Source of the DNA: Pseudomethylobacillus aquaticus
GTDB taxonomy: Bacteria; Pseudomonadota; Gammaproteobacteria; Burkholderiales; Methylophilaceae
Direction: 5' to 3'
Length of the DNA stretch: 64,000 bases
NCBI RefSeq assembly: GCF_003730115.1
Contig: NZ_RJVP01000002.1
Span: forward strand, 124,001-188,000
Position numbers and translations under genes: made by a program. The notes below the pieces were generated by a model. That model had not been told where the DNA came from. It saw only the letters and a list, made by a program, of their open reading frames with translations, and ran no database searches. Positions 44,539 through 53,956 of the stretch are shown here, one piece after another (the first letter of the stretch is position 1; the number at the start of each line of letters is the position of its first letter).

Positions 44539-46065
44539 ATGGCCATTCAGAACCTCAATTCCAGGCTCAAATCGTGGTTTAGTCAGATCGATATCGAGAC
44601 CAAGGTGTCGATGATATTGATTGCGCCTACCTTGCTCTCGTTCGCTGTACTGGTCGGCGCACTGTTGCTCAAACAATCCCTGAACCAGAGCACACAATGG
44701 GTCTCGCACACCGAAGCGGTGATGCTGCAGATCGCGGATTCCAAGTTCCATTTCAACAACTTGTCTTTGTATCACCTGCGCTATCAGCTCAGTGCCGAAC
44801 AAGAATACCTGAAGCGCTATGACCGGGCTTATCTGGGCTTGAACCAGTCCATGGTCAAACTGACCACCCTCATGTCGGACAGTCAGCAGCAGCAAGGCAA
44901 GCTGGAAACGCTGCTGCAACTGATCGGTGATCGTACTGGCAGTCATCGCAAGCTCATCAGTCTGCGTGGCACGCTTACCCCGGACGAAGTCATCAAGGCA
45001 GCACAGGCCAAGACGCTGATCTTTGACGATGCCGAGATCCTTGGGCTGTTCGATGGCATGTTGGCGACTGAAGCTGCATTGCTACAAAGCCGTCGTGCTT
45101 CCGAACATGATTATTACCTGAAGCTTGAAGCGGCACTGATCGTGTTGTTCATCATCATCGCCAGCAGCCTGCTGTTCGCAGACCGCTTCCTGCGGCGTGA
45201 CATGCGCTTAAAGGCAGACCTGCATGCCTCGTTGTCGGAATCACACCACAAACTGCAGCAGGAGCTTGCCGAAGCACGCAATACCCTGGTTGCCTTGCTG
45301 CCCGCCCCGACGACGATCTGCAATGTCCGGTTCGAATGGTTCTTCGAGGCCTCCAACCATGTAGGCGGCGACATCATGGATTATTTCCAGGTGGACGAGC
45401 ATCGCGTGATGTTCTATGCCGTGGATGTTTCCGGTCACGGCGTGACAGCGGCCATGCATGCATTCACCGTGCACAACGACATGCTGGCCTCCACGGCCCA
45501 TATCGCCGAGTTGCTGGCCCATTTTGGTGATTTATCCGAAACAGCCACCTCCTTTCTTACCCTGTATAACAGCCGTTACATGCGCAAGACCGATACTGGC
45601 GAATACTTCACCATGCTGTTTGGTATCATCGATACGCGTACTGGTGAGCTGGCGCTGGTGCAGGCCGGGCATCCTTGCCCCTTGCTGATGTCAGCCGGTG
45701 GCCGTGACATACGATGCCTGGGCGAAGGTGGTTTTCCGATCGGGCTGGTGGAAGATGCCAGCTATGAAGCGGTCCAGCTGAGCTTGAAGCGTGGTGACCG
45801 CTTGTGCGTTTACTCGGATGGCGTGACCGATTGCGAGAATGCCAAGCATTCGGTGTTCGGACAGCAAAAGCTGAAATCCTTGTTCCGCATCATGCACGAC
45901 CAAGCGCTGGACCAGTGCAAGCAGGCGATCTATGAGCAGGTGAAAAACTGGCGGGGTCTGGGCCAACCATTCAATGACGATGTGAGTTGCCTGATCCTGG
46001 AGTTCAACGGGGATAGTGCACCCATTCAAAAATTAGAAAGAGACGATATCTATGTTCCTCGATGA
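44539..46065 (+). CDS. membrane-anchored SpoIIE/PP2C-type serine phosphatase
   Basis: 508 aa. TM1 about residues 27-47 (ILIAPTLLSFAVLVGALLL), an extracytoplasmic helical sensor of about 145 aa, TM2 about 196-216 (ALIVLFIIIASSLLFA), then a PP2C-like SpoIIE domain: FEASNHVGGDIMDYFQVDEHRVMFYAVDVSGHGVTAAM with the metal Asp residues, YFTMLFGIIDTRTGELALVQAGHPCPLL and LCVYSDGVTDCEN. It would dephosphorylate the downstream STAS protein in response to an envelope signal. First gene of the ten-gene run to 58448; overlaps the STAS gene by 14 bp. Confidence 0.88.
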   Translation: MAIQNLNSRLKSWFSQIDIETKVSMILIAPTLLSFAVLVGALLLKQSLNQSTQWVSHTEAVMLQIADSKFHFNNLSLYHLRYQLSAEQEYLKRYDRAYLGLNQSMVKLTTLMSDSQQQQGKLETLLQLIGDRTGSHRKLISLRGTLTPDEVIKAAQAKTLIFDDAEILGLFDGMLATEAALLQSRRASEHDYYLKLEAALIVLFIIIASSLLFADRFLRRDMRLKADLHASLSESHHKLQQELAEARNTLVALLPAPTTICNVRFEWFFEASNHVGGDIMDYFQVDEHRVMFYAVDVSGHGVTAAMHAFTVHNDMLASTAHIAELLAHFGDLSETATSFLTLYNSRYMRKTDTGEYFTMLFGIIDTRTGELALVQAGHPCPLLMSAGGRDIRCLGEGGFPIGLVEDASYEAVQLSLKRGDRLCVYSDGVTDCENAKHSVFGQQKLKSLFRIMHDQALDQCKQAIYEQVKNWRGLGQPFNDDVSCLILEFNGDSAPIQKLERDDIYVPR

Positions 46066-46390
46066 AAAAACGGTCGACGGGGTGAGCTGCATCAGCTTCA
46101 ATCAGGAGCGCTTCGATGCCGCCAAGGTGGTGCAGTTCAAGCAGTTCTTCGTGGATGCGGTCGCGGCAGGCAAGACCCGGCTGGTGCTGGACCTGACAGC
46201 GGTCAAGTTCATGGACAGCAGTGCGCTGGGTGCGGTGGTCGCGGTGCTCAAGACCGTGGGCGCACGTGGTGATCTGGTGCTATGCGGCGCGACCGGCATC
46301 GTGGCCGAGTTGTTCAAACTGACCCGCATGGACCGGGTGTTCGTGATCGTTGCCAGCGAAGCCGATGCTGTCGCCAAATTGAATAGCTGA
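46052..46390 (+). CDS. STAS-domain anti-sigma factor antagonist (RsbV/SpoIIAA-like)
   Basis: 112 aa, a bare STAS domain. The phospho-acceptor motif FMDSSALGA is in place, the second Ser (about residue 57) corresponding to the residue phosphorylated in SpoIIAA. It starts within the phosphatase gene. The phosphatase, this protein and the RsbW-like ATPase at 47591 make a complete partner-switch set. The regulated target is not encoded here as a sigma factor, so it may be an enzyme of the operon. Confidence 0.9.
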   Translation: MFLDEKTVDGVSCISFNQERFDAAKVVQFKQFFVDAVAAGKTRLVLDLTAVKFMDSSALGAVVAVLKTVGARGDLVLCGATGIVAELFKLTRMDRVFVIVASEADAVAKLNS

Positions 46391-46402
46391 TCGGGAGCGG
46401 CC

Positions 46403-47575
46403 ATGAAAGCCATGATACTGGGGGCGGGCAAGGGAACACGGGTGCGGCCCATCACCCATGACATTCCCAAGCCGATGATACCGCTGGTGCGCAAGCCGGT
46501 GATGGAATACATCGTGGCTTTGCTCAAGCAGCATGGCGTGACCCAGATCATGGTCAACACCAGTCACCTTGCGCCGGTCATCGAAGATTACTTCCGTGAC
46601 GGCGAGCAATTCGGTGTACAGATGGCGTATTCCTACGAGGGCTCCTTCGTGGATGGGGTGGCCACCGGCTGCCCGCTGGGTTCGGCGGGTGGCATGAAGA
46701 AGATCCAGGATTTCTCCGGCTTCTTCGATGAGACCTTCGTGGTGGTGTGCGGGGATGCCTGGATCGATCTGGACCTCACCGAAGCCCTGCGCATCCACCG
46801 TGAGAAACAGGCCATCGTCAGTATCATCATCCGCGAGGTGCCACCCGAAGAAGTGTTCAAGTATGGCGTGGTGAAGCTGGATGACGATGGACGCATCCTG
46901 CAATTCCAGGAAAAGCCCGCACCCGAGCAGGCCGTATCCAATATGGCCAACACCGGCATCTACATCTTTGAGCCCGAAGTGCTGGATTACATCCCGTCTG
47001 CGACAGAGTACGACATCGGCGGCCAGCTGTTCCCGGCCCTGGCCAGTGCTGGCAAAGCCTTCTATGGCATCGCGCTGCCGTTCCAGTGGCTGGACATCGG
47101 CAATGTGCAGGATGTGTGGACTGTGACGCGCAGCATCCTCGAAGGCGAGGTGCATGGCTTCAGGATGCCAGGTCGCGAGATCCGGCCTGGCGTCCATACC
47201 GGCATCAATGTCAGTGTGGATTTCGATCAGGTGGAGATCACACCCCCCGTGTATATCGGTGGCAGCACACAGATCCAGCCCGGCGTTAAGTTGGTCGGTC
47301 CGCTGGTGATCGGTGCCAACTGCGTGGTGGAGTCTGGTGCCCTGCTCAAGGATTGTATCGTCGAGGACTACACGCGGGTCAGCGGCCTTGCTCATCTCGA
47401 AGGCAAGATCGTGTTCGGTAATAAATGCATCGACCCCATGGATGACACCGTGATCGATATACAAGCCGCAGACATCGGGTTCGTGCTGGACGATGTCAGA
47501 AACGCGGTAAAGCCGCACGACACGGCGCAGGAAATCGCTGCACTGATGCGTGCAGACCCTCCCAATCACAAGTAA
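46403..47575 (+). CDS. NDP-sugar nucleotidyltransferase (GDP-mannose/glucose-1-phosphate type)
   Basis: 390 aa. N-terminal nucleotidyltransferase core with MILGAGKGTRVRPITHDIPKPMIPL (GxGxRxxPxTxxxPKPM signature), VVCGDAWIDLDL and FQEKP, followed by a left-handed beta-helix tail (GGSTQIQPGVKLVGPLVIGANCVVESGALL). It makes an activated sugar from sugar-1-phosphate and NTP; sugar and base cannot be assigned. It is wedged between the STAS and RsbW-like genes, so its product may be under partner-switch control or serve the polymer made by the downstream GT2. Confidence 0.88.
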   Translation: MKAMILGAGKGTRVRPITHDIPKPMIPLVRKPVMEYIVALLKQHGVTQIMVNTSHLAPVIEDYFRDGEQFGVQMAYSYEGSFVDGVATGCPLGSAGGMKKIQDFSGFFDETFVVVCGDAWIDLDLTEALRIHREKQAIVSIIIREVPPEEVFKYGVVKLDDDGRILQFQEKPAPEQAVSNMANTGIYIFEPEVLDYIPSATEYDIGGQLFPALASAGKAFYGIALPFQWLDIGNVQDVWTVTRSILEGEVHGFRMPGREIRPGVHTGINVSVDFDQVEITPPVYIGGSTQIQPGVKLVGPLVIGANCVVESGALLKDCIVEDYTRVSGLAHLEGKIVFGNKCIDPMDDTVIDIQAADIGFVLDDVRNAVKPHDTAQEIAALMRADPPNHK

Positions 47576-47590
47576 CCAGGCGACTTCATT

Positions 47591-48031
47591 ATGGACAGTC
47601 ACAGAATCTCGATCAAAAGCAGCTACGATGACGTTCATCTGGTCGCACCCTGGTTGCATCAACTGGCAGAACAGGCAGGCATGTCGGAGGCCGCGACCAT
47701 GCAGCTTGAGCTGGCGGTTGTCGAAGCCGTCAATAACGTCGTCGAACATGCGTATCAGCTGCAGGACGGGCATACCGTGGAAGTGCGGGGTCGTTTTGAC
47801 GCGCAGCGCCTGGTCATCGAAGTCTGGGACACAGGCATGACCATGAATACGGAAAAGCTCGAAAAGATCAAAGCCGAACAGGATGACGACGACGCCATCA
47901 CCCTCATGCTGCTGGAAGAAAGCGGCCGAGGCCTGCGTCTGATGACCCAGCTGGTGGATGATGTCGATTACCTCAGTGACGGCACGATGAACCGACTGGT
48001 GCTGGTGAAGTTGTTGAATGGCACGGAGTAA
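47591..48031 (+). CDS. RsbW-like serine kinase/anti-sigma ATPase (HATPase_c_2)
   Basis: 146 aa. N-box ELAVVEAVNNVVEHAY, G1-like VWDTGMTM and G2-like SGRGLRLMTQLVDDVDY mark the GHKL fold of RsbW/SpoIIAB kinases. It would phosphorylate the STAS protein and release or capture a target. It overlaps the start of the GH2 gene by 14 bp. Confidence 0.88.
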   Translation: MDSHRISIKSSYDDVHLVAPWLHQLAEQAGMSEAATMQLELAVVEAVNNVVEHAYQLQDGHTVEVRGRFDAQRLVIEVWDTGMTMNTEKLEKIKAEQDDDDAITLMLLEESGRGLRLMTQLVDDVDYLSDGTMNRLVLVKLLNGTE

Positions 48032-50267
48032 ACAGCGCGCTTCTTGCTTAGGCTGGCTCGCATTACTTGCCCTGACGCTGCTCAGCCCGGCGCTCGCTGC
48101 CAGTGACGGCCCGGCACAGCGGCTGGATCTGGGGGGGCGTTGGCAGTTCCAGCCTGTGCCGATCACGGCAGCCGCCAAGCCAGTCCCCGGTTCATCCTGG
48201 ACGGCTATCCAGGTGCCGGACAACTGGTATCGACAGGGGTACGACATCAGCGGTCGTGCCTGGTACCGCAAGACCTTTCAGCTGGATGCCCTCCAGCATG
48301 CCAGTGCACACCTTGTGTTCGCTGCCGTGGATTACCGTGCCGATGTCTGGCTGAACGGCCAGCATCTGGGCCAGCATGAAGGTTACTTCCAGCCATTTGA
48401 ATTCGAGGTACGCCGTCATCTGCGCACCGGCCAGAACGAGTTGCTGGTCCTGGTGGACAGCCCGCTGGAGCAGCCTGCCGACTGGTCCCTCAACAAGCGC
48501 CTGATCAAAGGCGTGCTGTCGCATCACGATACCCGTCCCGGCGGGGCCTGGTCCGAGCGTGGACAGGAGCAGAACACCGGCGGCATCTGGGGGCCGGTCC
48601 ATCTGGAGCTGGATGGTGCGGTTTCCCTGCGTGGCATCACACCGGTCGCCACGCGCCAGGACTGGGGCTGGCAGTTGAACACTGCGCTGCAGCTCAAGGT
48701 GGCTGGGCGCGCTGCACGTGATGTCCAGATCGAGATCGTCATCGATCCGGTCGGCTTCGAAGCCAGGCGCTACCGCTACACCACGCAGCGCCGCGTACAA
48801 GCTGGCGAGCAGATCCTGCCCGTGCGGGTGGCGGTGCAGCAGCCCGCCTTGTGGTGGCCAGTCGGGCACGGGGACCCGCGGCTCTACCGAGTGCAAGTGC
48901 GCTTGCATGCGCAGGGACGGCTCATCGCGCAGCGCGCCACCGAGATTGGTTTCCGGGAAGTGAAGGTCGACCCGAAGACCTTGCAGTGGCAGATCAACGG
49001 CCGTCGCCTGTTCATCCGCGGTACCAACTATATTTCCACCCAGTGGCTGGCCGAAATGACGCCTGCCGCTTACCAGCGCGACTTGCAGCTGATGCAGCAG
49101 GCGCATATCAACGCTGTCCGGGTGCACGCCCATATCGAAGCGCCAGCGTTCTACGCGGCTTGTGACCGGCTGGGCATGCTGGTGATGCAGGATTTCCCCT
49201 TGCAGTGGGGATACCGCGATGAGGCCGGATTCGTGCGGGAAGCCCGCCGTCAGGCCGCCGACATGGTGCACCATTTCCACAGGCATCCGTCCATCGTGTC
49301 CTGGACCATGCACAACGAGCCGCCCTGGGATGCGCCCTGGATGCGTGACAAATACCCGAACTATCGCGCCGATCAGAACCGTGAGCTGGATCAGTTGCTG
49401 TTTGAGGATGTGAGCCGCCTGGACCCCACGCGCGTGGTAAGGCGCGAATCCGCCACCGATGAGCATGTCTGGCTGGGCTGGTACTTTGGACGCTGGCAGG
49501 ATTATGCGGGCAAGCCCTTGCTACCCTGGGTGACCGAATACGGCGCCCAGGCGCTGCCCGATCTGGCCGCGCTGAAGCGCATGTTCAGTGATGAGGAATT
49601 GTGGCCGACCACCGAGCAGCACTGGCAGAAATGGAGTTTCCACAATTTTCAGCCGCACGAGACCTTCAACATCGCCAAGGTGGAGCAAGGCAACAATATC
49701 CAGCAGTTCATCCACAACAGCCAGCAGCATCAGGCCAGGGTGATCCAGTACGCCACCGAATCCTATCGACGTCAGCGCTATGCGCCCGTCAGTGCCTTGT
49801 TCCAGTTCATGTTCAATGAAGACTGGCCGTCCATCAACTGGGGAGTGGTGGACTATTGGCGTACGCCTAAACAGGGCTATCATGCGCTCAAAAAAGCCTA
49901 CCAGCCGGTGTTGCCCAGCATCGCCTGGCGCAGTGACCGTTATGTCACGGGCGAAGCCGTGAATCTCGGGCTGTGGCTCATCAACGACAGCTGGCAAGAC
50001 TATTCTCAGGTCGACTACCAGGCGACGCTCTGGCGTGACGGTAAACGACATCATGAACAACACTGGGCGGTGGCCATGCCAGCGGACAGCGGCACGGCGG
50101 TGGCTGACCTGCAGTTCGCCAGCTTGCCCGCCGGTGCCTATCAACTGCGTGTGAAGGTCAGCAACACAGGTCGCCTGCTAGGCGAGAACAGCCTGGATTT
50201 CGCGGTGCAAGCGCCAGACCAGACTGCCCCATCGAGCCAGCCAGCCGGTAACAAGGGGGCCTTATGA
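48018..50267 (+). CDS. secreted glycoside hydrolase family 2 protein
   Basis: 749 aa. Signal peptide in the first ~27 residues (CLGWLALLALTLLSPALAA). GH2 layout: sugar-binding jelly-roll (YDISGRAWYRKTFQLD, ADVWLNGQHLGQHEGYFQPFEFEV), Ig-like domain, then TIM barrel with LFIRGTNY, VRVHAHIEAPAFYAACDRLGMLVMQDFPLQWGY and acid/base Glu in SWTMHNEPPW. Beta-galactosidase, mannosidase and glucuronidase activities all occur in this family. Periplasmic or exported. It probably trims the polysaccharide made by the operon. Stop overlaps the GH9 start. Confidence 0.9.
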   Translation: MARSKQRASCLGWLALLALTLLSPALAASDGPAQRLDLGGRWQFQPVPITAAAKPVPGSSWTAIQVPDNWYRQGYDISGRAWYRKTFQLDALQHASAHLVFAAVDYRADVWLNGQHLGQHEGYFQPFEFEVRRHLRTGQNELLVLVDSPLEQPADWSLNKRLIKGVLSHHDTRPGGAWSERGQEQNTGGIWGPVHLELDGAVSLRGITPVATRQDWGWQLNTALQLKVAGRAARDVQIEIVIDPVGFEARRYRYTTQRRVQAGEQILPVRVAVQQPALWWPVGHGDPRLYRVQVRLHAQGRLIAQRATEIGFREVKVDPKTLQWQINGRRLFIRGTNYISTQWLAEMTPAAYQRDLQLMQQAHINAVRVHAHIEAPAFYAACDRLGMLVMQDFPLQWGYRDEAGFVREARRQAADMVHHFHRHPSIVSWTMHNEPPWDAPWMRDKYPNYRADQNRELDQLLFEDVSRLDPTRVVRRESATDEHVWLGWYFGRWQDYAGKPLLPWVTEYGAQALPDLAALKRMFSDEELWPTTEQHWQKWSFHNFQPHETFNIAKVEQGNNIQQFIHNSQQHQARVIQYATESYRRQRYAPVSALFQFMFNEDWPSINWGVVDYWRTPKQGYHALKKAYQPVLPSIAWRSDRYVTGEAVNLGLWLINDSWQDYSQVDYQATLWRDGKRHHEQHWAVAMPADSGTAVADLQFASLPAGAYQLRVKVSNTGRLLGENSLDFAVQAPDQTAPSSQPAGNKGAL

Positions 50268-52057
50268 GAGGATGGATGCCGGCCCCGCTGATGCTCGCCA
50301 TCCTGGGCTTGTCTGCACCAGCACTGGCGCAGACTGCCCCCACGTCAGCGCTGACGGCTGCGATCGCAGTCAATCAATTGGGCTATACGCTGCACGGCCA
50401 TAAACGTGCCCTCTTGCTCAACAGCCCGCAACCTAGCCTGCCAGTCCTGGTGCTGGATGCACACAGCCAGATCGAACTGGCCAGCCTCACGCCGGGTGTG
50501 GTGCGCAAAGCCGGGCATGGCATTGCGGTACAACAGGTGGAGTTCAGCGCACTCAATACCTCCGGCGAGTATCTGCTGGTGCAGGGCGCGCTGCGTTCCA
50601 GCCGCTTCCGCATCGAGGCCTTGCCTTATGCAGCGCTGATGAAATCGGCATTACGCAGTTATTACTTGCAGCGCTGCAACACGGCCATCCATGACCCGGT
50701 CTCCGGCTTGCGGCATCCGGTCTGCCACCCGCTGGACGGCCGCATCGCGCGTGACGACGGCATCAACCGCCAGGGCCAAGCCTGGCCAGCCAACGGTGGC
50801 TGGCATGATGCGGGTGATTATGGAAAGTACATCGCCACCGCCGCTGTGACGGTAAGCCGTTTGCTCAGCCTGTACGAAGCCGCGCCAGACCGGTTCAACA
50901 CCCTGCGTCTGGATATCCCGGAATCTGCCAACGCAGTACCGGATCTGCTCGATGAAGCCAGGTTCGAGCTGGAATGGATGCTGAACATGCAGCGTCAGGA
51001 CGGCGCAGTGTATCGCAAGCTCTCAGGTGCGCGGTGGCCCAAGGAAGTCATGCCGCATCAAGACGATCAAGTACGACTGGTGTATGGGGTCTCCAGCCCG
51101 GATACGGGCAAGTTCGCCGCCACGCTCGCGCAGGCGGCGCGTGTCTACGCTGCGTTCGATCCGGTCTTTTCGGCACGCTGCCTGCAGGCCGCCAGCCGTG
51201 CCTGGACATGGCTGCAAGGCAGCAAGGGCGTAGACGGGGCAAAGGACATCCCCGCCGTCAAAGACCAGACCATCGACTACCATCCTGCCGATGATGGTGG
51301 CTCTGGTAGCTATCTTGCCTCTGGCATAGACCGCGAGCCCAGTCTGGCCACCGACCGGGACGACAGGCTGGCGGCTGCCAGCGAGCTTTACCTGACTACC
51401 GCCAGCCCCGAGTACCTGGGCTACCTACAGCGCTATATCCCGCGTGCCGACTATACCTTGTTCGAGTGGAAGGACATGTCTTCACTGGGCCTGTGGCATC
51501 TGTTGCAGCGCAGCAGCGGAGAGCCGCTAAAGGCGGCGCGTGCACATATCCGCAAGAAGTTGCTGGCCCGTGCTGAACGGGCCTTGCGTACCGCCGATGG
51601 CAACGCTTATGGCTTGGCCGACACCCAGTTCGTGTGGGGGTCCAACAAGCTGATCGCCGAGGAAGGCATCAATCTGGTGTATGCCTACTGGCTTACCGCG
51701 GACACCAAATATTTACGTGCGGCCACACATCAGCTAGATTATCTACTCGGTGTGAATCCGTTCGCGATGGCCTATGTGACCGGTTTCGGACAACGCTCGG
51801 TACAGCACCCGAACCACATTCCCATGCGTAACAGCGATGCCAGACTCGCCGGCCTCATGGTGGGTGGGCCTTCTGTGCATGGCGAAGACGGCATCACCCC
51901 CAAGAACCTAGGCGCGTTGAGCTATATCGACCATGCTCAGGCTTATGCGTCGAACGAATATGCGATTGATTACAATGCCGCTTTGATCGGTCTGATCGAA
52001 GCGCTGAGCAGAACACGGCCGCTTGCGGCTGAGGGACAACCACACACGGGACCATAG
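50264..52057 (+). CDS. secreted glycoside hydrolase family 9 (endoglucanase-like)
   Basis: 597 aa. Signal peptide about residues 1-22 (PLMLAILGLSAPALA). N-terminal Ig-like CelD_N domain (AVNQLGYTLHGHKRALLL), then the (alpha/alpha)6 barrel with GGWHDAGDYGKYI carrying the GH9 catalytic Asp pair, LLGVNPFAMAYVTGFGQRSVQHPNH, and a C-terminal Glu region ASNEYAIDYNAALIGLIEAL. GH9 enzymes cut beta-1,4-glucan-type chains. Next to a cellulose-synthase-like transferase this suggests a processing role comparable to that of BcsZ. ATGA overlap with GH2. Confidence 0.9.
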   Translation: MRGWMPAPLMLAILGLSAPALAQTAPTSALTAAIAVNQLGYTLHGHKRALLLNSPQPSLPVLVLDAHSQIELASLTPGVVRKAGHGIAVQQVEFSALNTSGEYLLVQGALRSSRFRIEALPYAALMKSALRSYYLQRCNTAIHDPVSGLRHPVCHPLDGRIARDDGINRQGQAWPANGGWHDAGDYGKYIATAAVTVSRLLSLYEAAPDRFNTLRLDIPESANAVPDLLDEARFELEWMLNMQRQDGAVYRKLSGARWPKEVMPHQDDQVRLVYGVSSPDTGKFAATLAQAARVYAAFDPVFSARCLQAASRAWTWLQGSKGVDGAKDIPAVKDQTIDYHPADDGGSGSYLASGIDREPSLATDRDDRLAAASELYLTTASPEYLGYLQRYIPRADYTLFEWKDMSSLGLWHLLQRSSGEPLKAARAHIRKKLLARAERALRTADGNAYGLADTQFVWGSNKLIAEEGINLVYAYWLTADTKYLRAATHQLDYLLGVNPFAMAYVTGFGQRSVQHPNHIPMRNSDARLAGLMVGGPSVHGEDGITPKNLGALSYIDHAQAYASNEYAIDYNAALIGLIEALSRTRPLAAEGQPHTGP

Positions 52058-52059
52058 TG

Positions 52060-53898
52060 ATGGCGTTTTATTTTGACCAGTTCGAACAGCGGCGCCCGGA
52101 GCCGCCCTTGCCCTATTCTCCGGTGCTGGAGGCGGTGTGGCAGTGCCTGTTCGTCATCGCGCTGGTGCTAGGTGCCTGGTATGTGCACTGGCGCTGGACT
52201 GCCTCGCTTAACTACGATGCACTGTGGTACGCCATCCCCTTGGTGATCGCTGAGACCGGCGCTTACATCGGCCTGATATTGTTCGCATTCAATCTTTGGA
52301 AGGTCAAGGATTATCCCAGACGCCCGCCGCCACAGTTCATCAGTGAATGTACGCGTGATGAAGCGGCAGAGCAGCGCCCGCTCAAGGTGGACGTGTTCTT
52401 TCCGTCCTACGATGAAGATCCGGAGTTGGTGCGCCTGAGTGTGCGCGATGCCAAGCGCGTGACCTACCCGCATCCCATCGAACTCAACATCTACGTACTC
52501 GATGATGGCCGGCGCCCCAGCATGAAGCAGATGGCAGACGAGGAGGGCGTAGGCTACTTCACGCGCAGCAACAACATCGGCTTCAAGGCCGGCAACATGC
52601 GTAACGCCATGGAACAGACCTCCGGTGATTTCATCGTCATCTGCGATGCCGATACGCGGCCTTTCCCGACCATACTCGAACACACGCTGGGTTATTTCCG
52701 TGACCCGGATGTAGCCTGGGTGCAAACACCGCAATGGTTCTTCGACCTGCCGGAAGGCAAGCCGCTGCCTGTGGCGCTGCAGCGTAGACTGGGCCGCCCC
52801 GGCTACTGGCTGGGGCGTGGTGTGGAGCGGCTGATCGGCCCGATCCGCCTCGGTGAGGACCCGTTCGTCAATGATCCCAAGATGTTCTATGACCTGATCC
52901 AGCGTCGGCGGAACTGGGCCAATGCCTCGTTCTGTTGCGGTGCCGGGTCCATCCACCGCCGCGACGCGGTGATGGAGGCGGCTCTGAAGGGCTTTGCTGA
53001 CGAGGTCGAGCGCAAGTCACAGCGGCAACTCAAGCAGATGCAGCGTCTGACCGGCGAGAAATCGGCGGATACCAGCACGGCAGGCCTGTTGCGGCAGGGC
53101 ATGGCACAGGAAGAAGAGCTGACGCCCTACCGCTTTCACGTCTCCGAGGACATCTACACCTCCATCGTGCTGCATTCCGACCCGCACCGTAAATGGAAGT
53201 CGGTGATGCATCCGGAAGTGGAATCCAAGATGCTGTCACCCCAGGACTTGCTGTCGTGGACCATCCAGCGCTTCAAGTACGCCGGTGGCACGCTGGACAT
53301 CGCCGTGCACGACAATCCGGTGATGCGTCCTGGTCTTAGCCTGCCGCAACGGCTGATGTACCTGACCACGGTATGGTCTTATCTGGGCGGGGTGTGGAAC
53401 CTGATCTTCCTGATCGCCCCCTTGGTCTACCTGTTTACCGCAATCGCGCCCGTGAGTGCCTACTCCATCGACTTCTACAAACATATCCTGCCTTTCCTGG
53501 TGGCCACGGAAATCGCGTTCATGGCAGCGTATTGGGGGATCTCCAGTTACAAGGCCAAGACCAATTATCTGTCTTTCTTTCCGATCAACCTGCGCGCTAT
53601 CTGGACGGTGATGCGTGGTCAGAAGATCAAGTTCCCGACCACACCCAAAGACCGCCAGGAAGGTAATTTCTTCCATCTGGTGATGCCGCAGTTCGTGGTG
53701 ATCATGCTGACCCTGCTGGGTTTGTTGTATGCCTGGCTTCAGTATCTGCTGTTCGCAGCCGATTACACCTTGAATGGCCTGATCGTGAACACGTTCTGGG
53801 GCATGAATAATGTGGTGGCCTTGAGCGGTATCGTGCTGGCGGCATTCTGGCAGCCTGAGCCTGCAGCGGCGAGCACAGCCGAACTGGCCGCGACCTGA
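52060..53898 (+). CDS. cellulose-synthase-like family 2 glycosyltransferase
   Basis: 612 aa from ATG 52060, 2 bp after the GH9 stop. Two N-terminal TM helices, a GT2 domain and four to five C-terminal TM helices give the BcsA-like channel layout. Catalytic elements: VLDDGRRPS (about 146), ICDADTRPFP (about 194) and VSEDIYTS (about 361). The acceptor motif is QRFKYAGG (about 401) where BcsA has Q(Q/R)xRW. No PilZ domain, and no bcsB or bcsC in the operon. It probably polymerises a beta-linked glycan across the inner membrane; identity open. Confidence 0.9.
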   Translation: MAFYFDQFEQRRPEPPLPYSPVLEAVWQCLFVIALVLGAWYVHWRWTASLNYDALWYAIPLVIAETGAYIGLILFAFNLWKVKDYPRRPPPQFISECTRDEAAEQRPLKVDVFFPSYDEDPELVRLSVRDAKRVTYPHPIELNIYVLDDGRRPSMKQMADEEGVGYFTRSNNIGFKAGNMRNAMEQTSGDFIVICDADTRPFPTILEHTLGYFRDPDVAWVQTPQWFFDLPEGKPLPVALQRRLGRPGYWLGRGVERLIGPIRLGEDPFVNDPKMFYDLIQRRRNWANASFCCGAGSIHRRDAVMEAALKGFADEVERKSQRQLKQMQRLTGEKSADTSTAGLLRQGMAQEEELTPYRFHVSEDIYTSIVLHSDPHRKWKSVMHPEVESKMLSPQDLLSWTIQRFKYAGGTLDIAVHDNPVMRPGLSLPQRLMYLTTVWSYLGGVWNLIFLIAPLVYLFTAIAPVSAYSIDFYKHILPFLVATEIAFMAAYWGISSYKAKTNYLSFFPINLRAIWTVMRGQKIKFPTTPKDRQEGNFFHLVMPQFVVIMLTLLGLLYAWLQYLLFAADYTLNGLIVNTFWGMNNVVALSGIVLAAFWQPEPAAASTAELAAT

Positions 53899-53956
53899 GG
53901 CAAGCCCGGGTTCCCCATGAACATCAACGACCCCGTATGACGAAAGCGCGACTACC

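Noticed and set aside
46280-48271. 663-aa antisense frame over the nucleotidyltransferase and RsbW-like genes
   Set aside because: It spans three well-supported sense genes and shows only reverse-complement codon artefacts.
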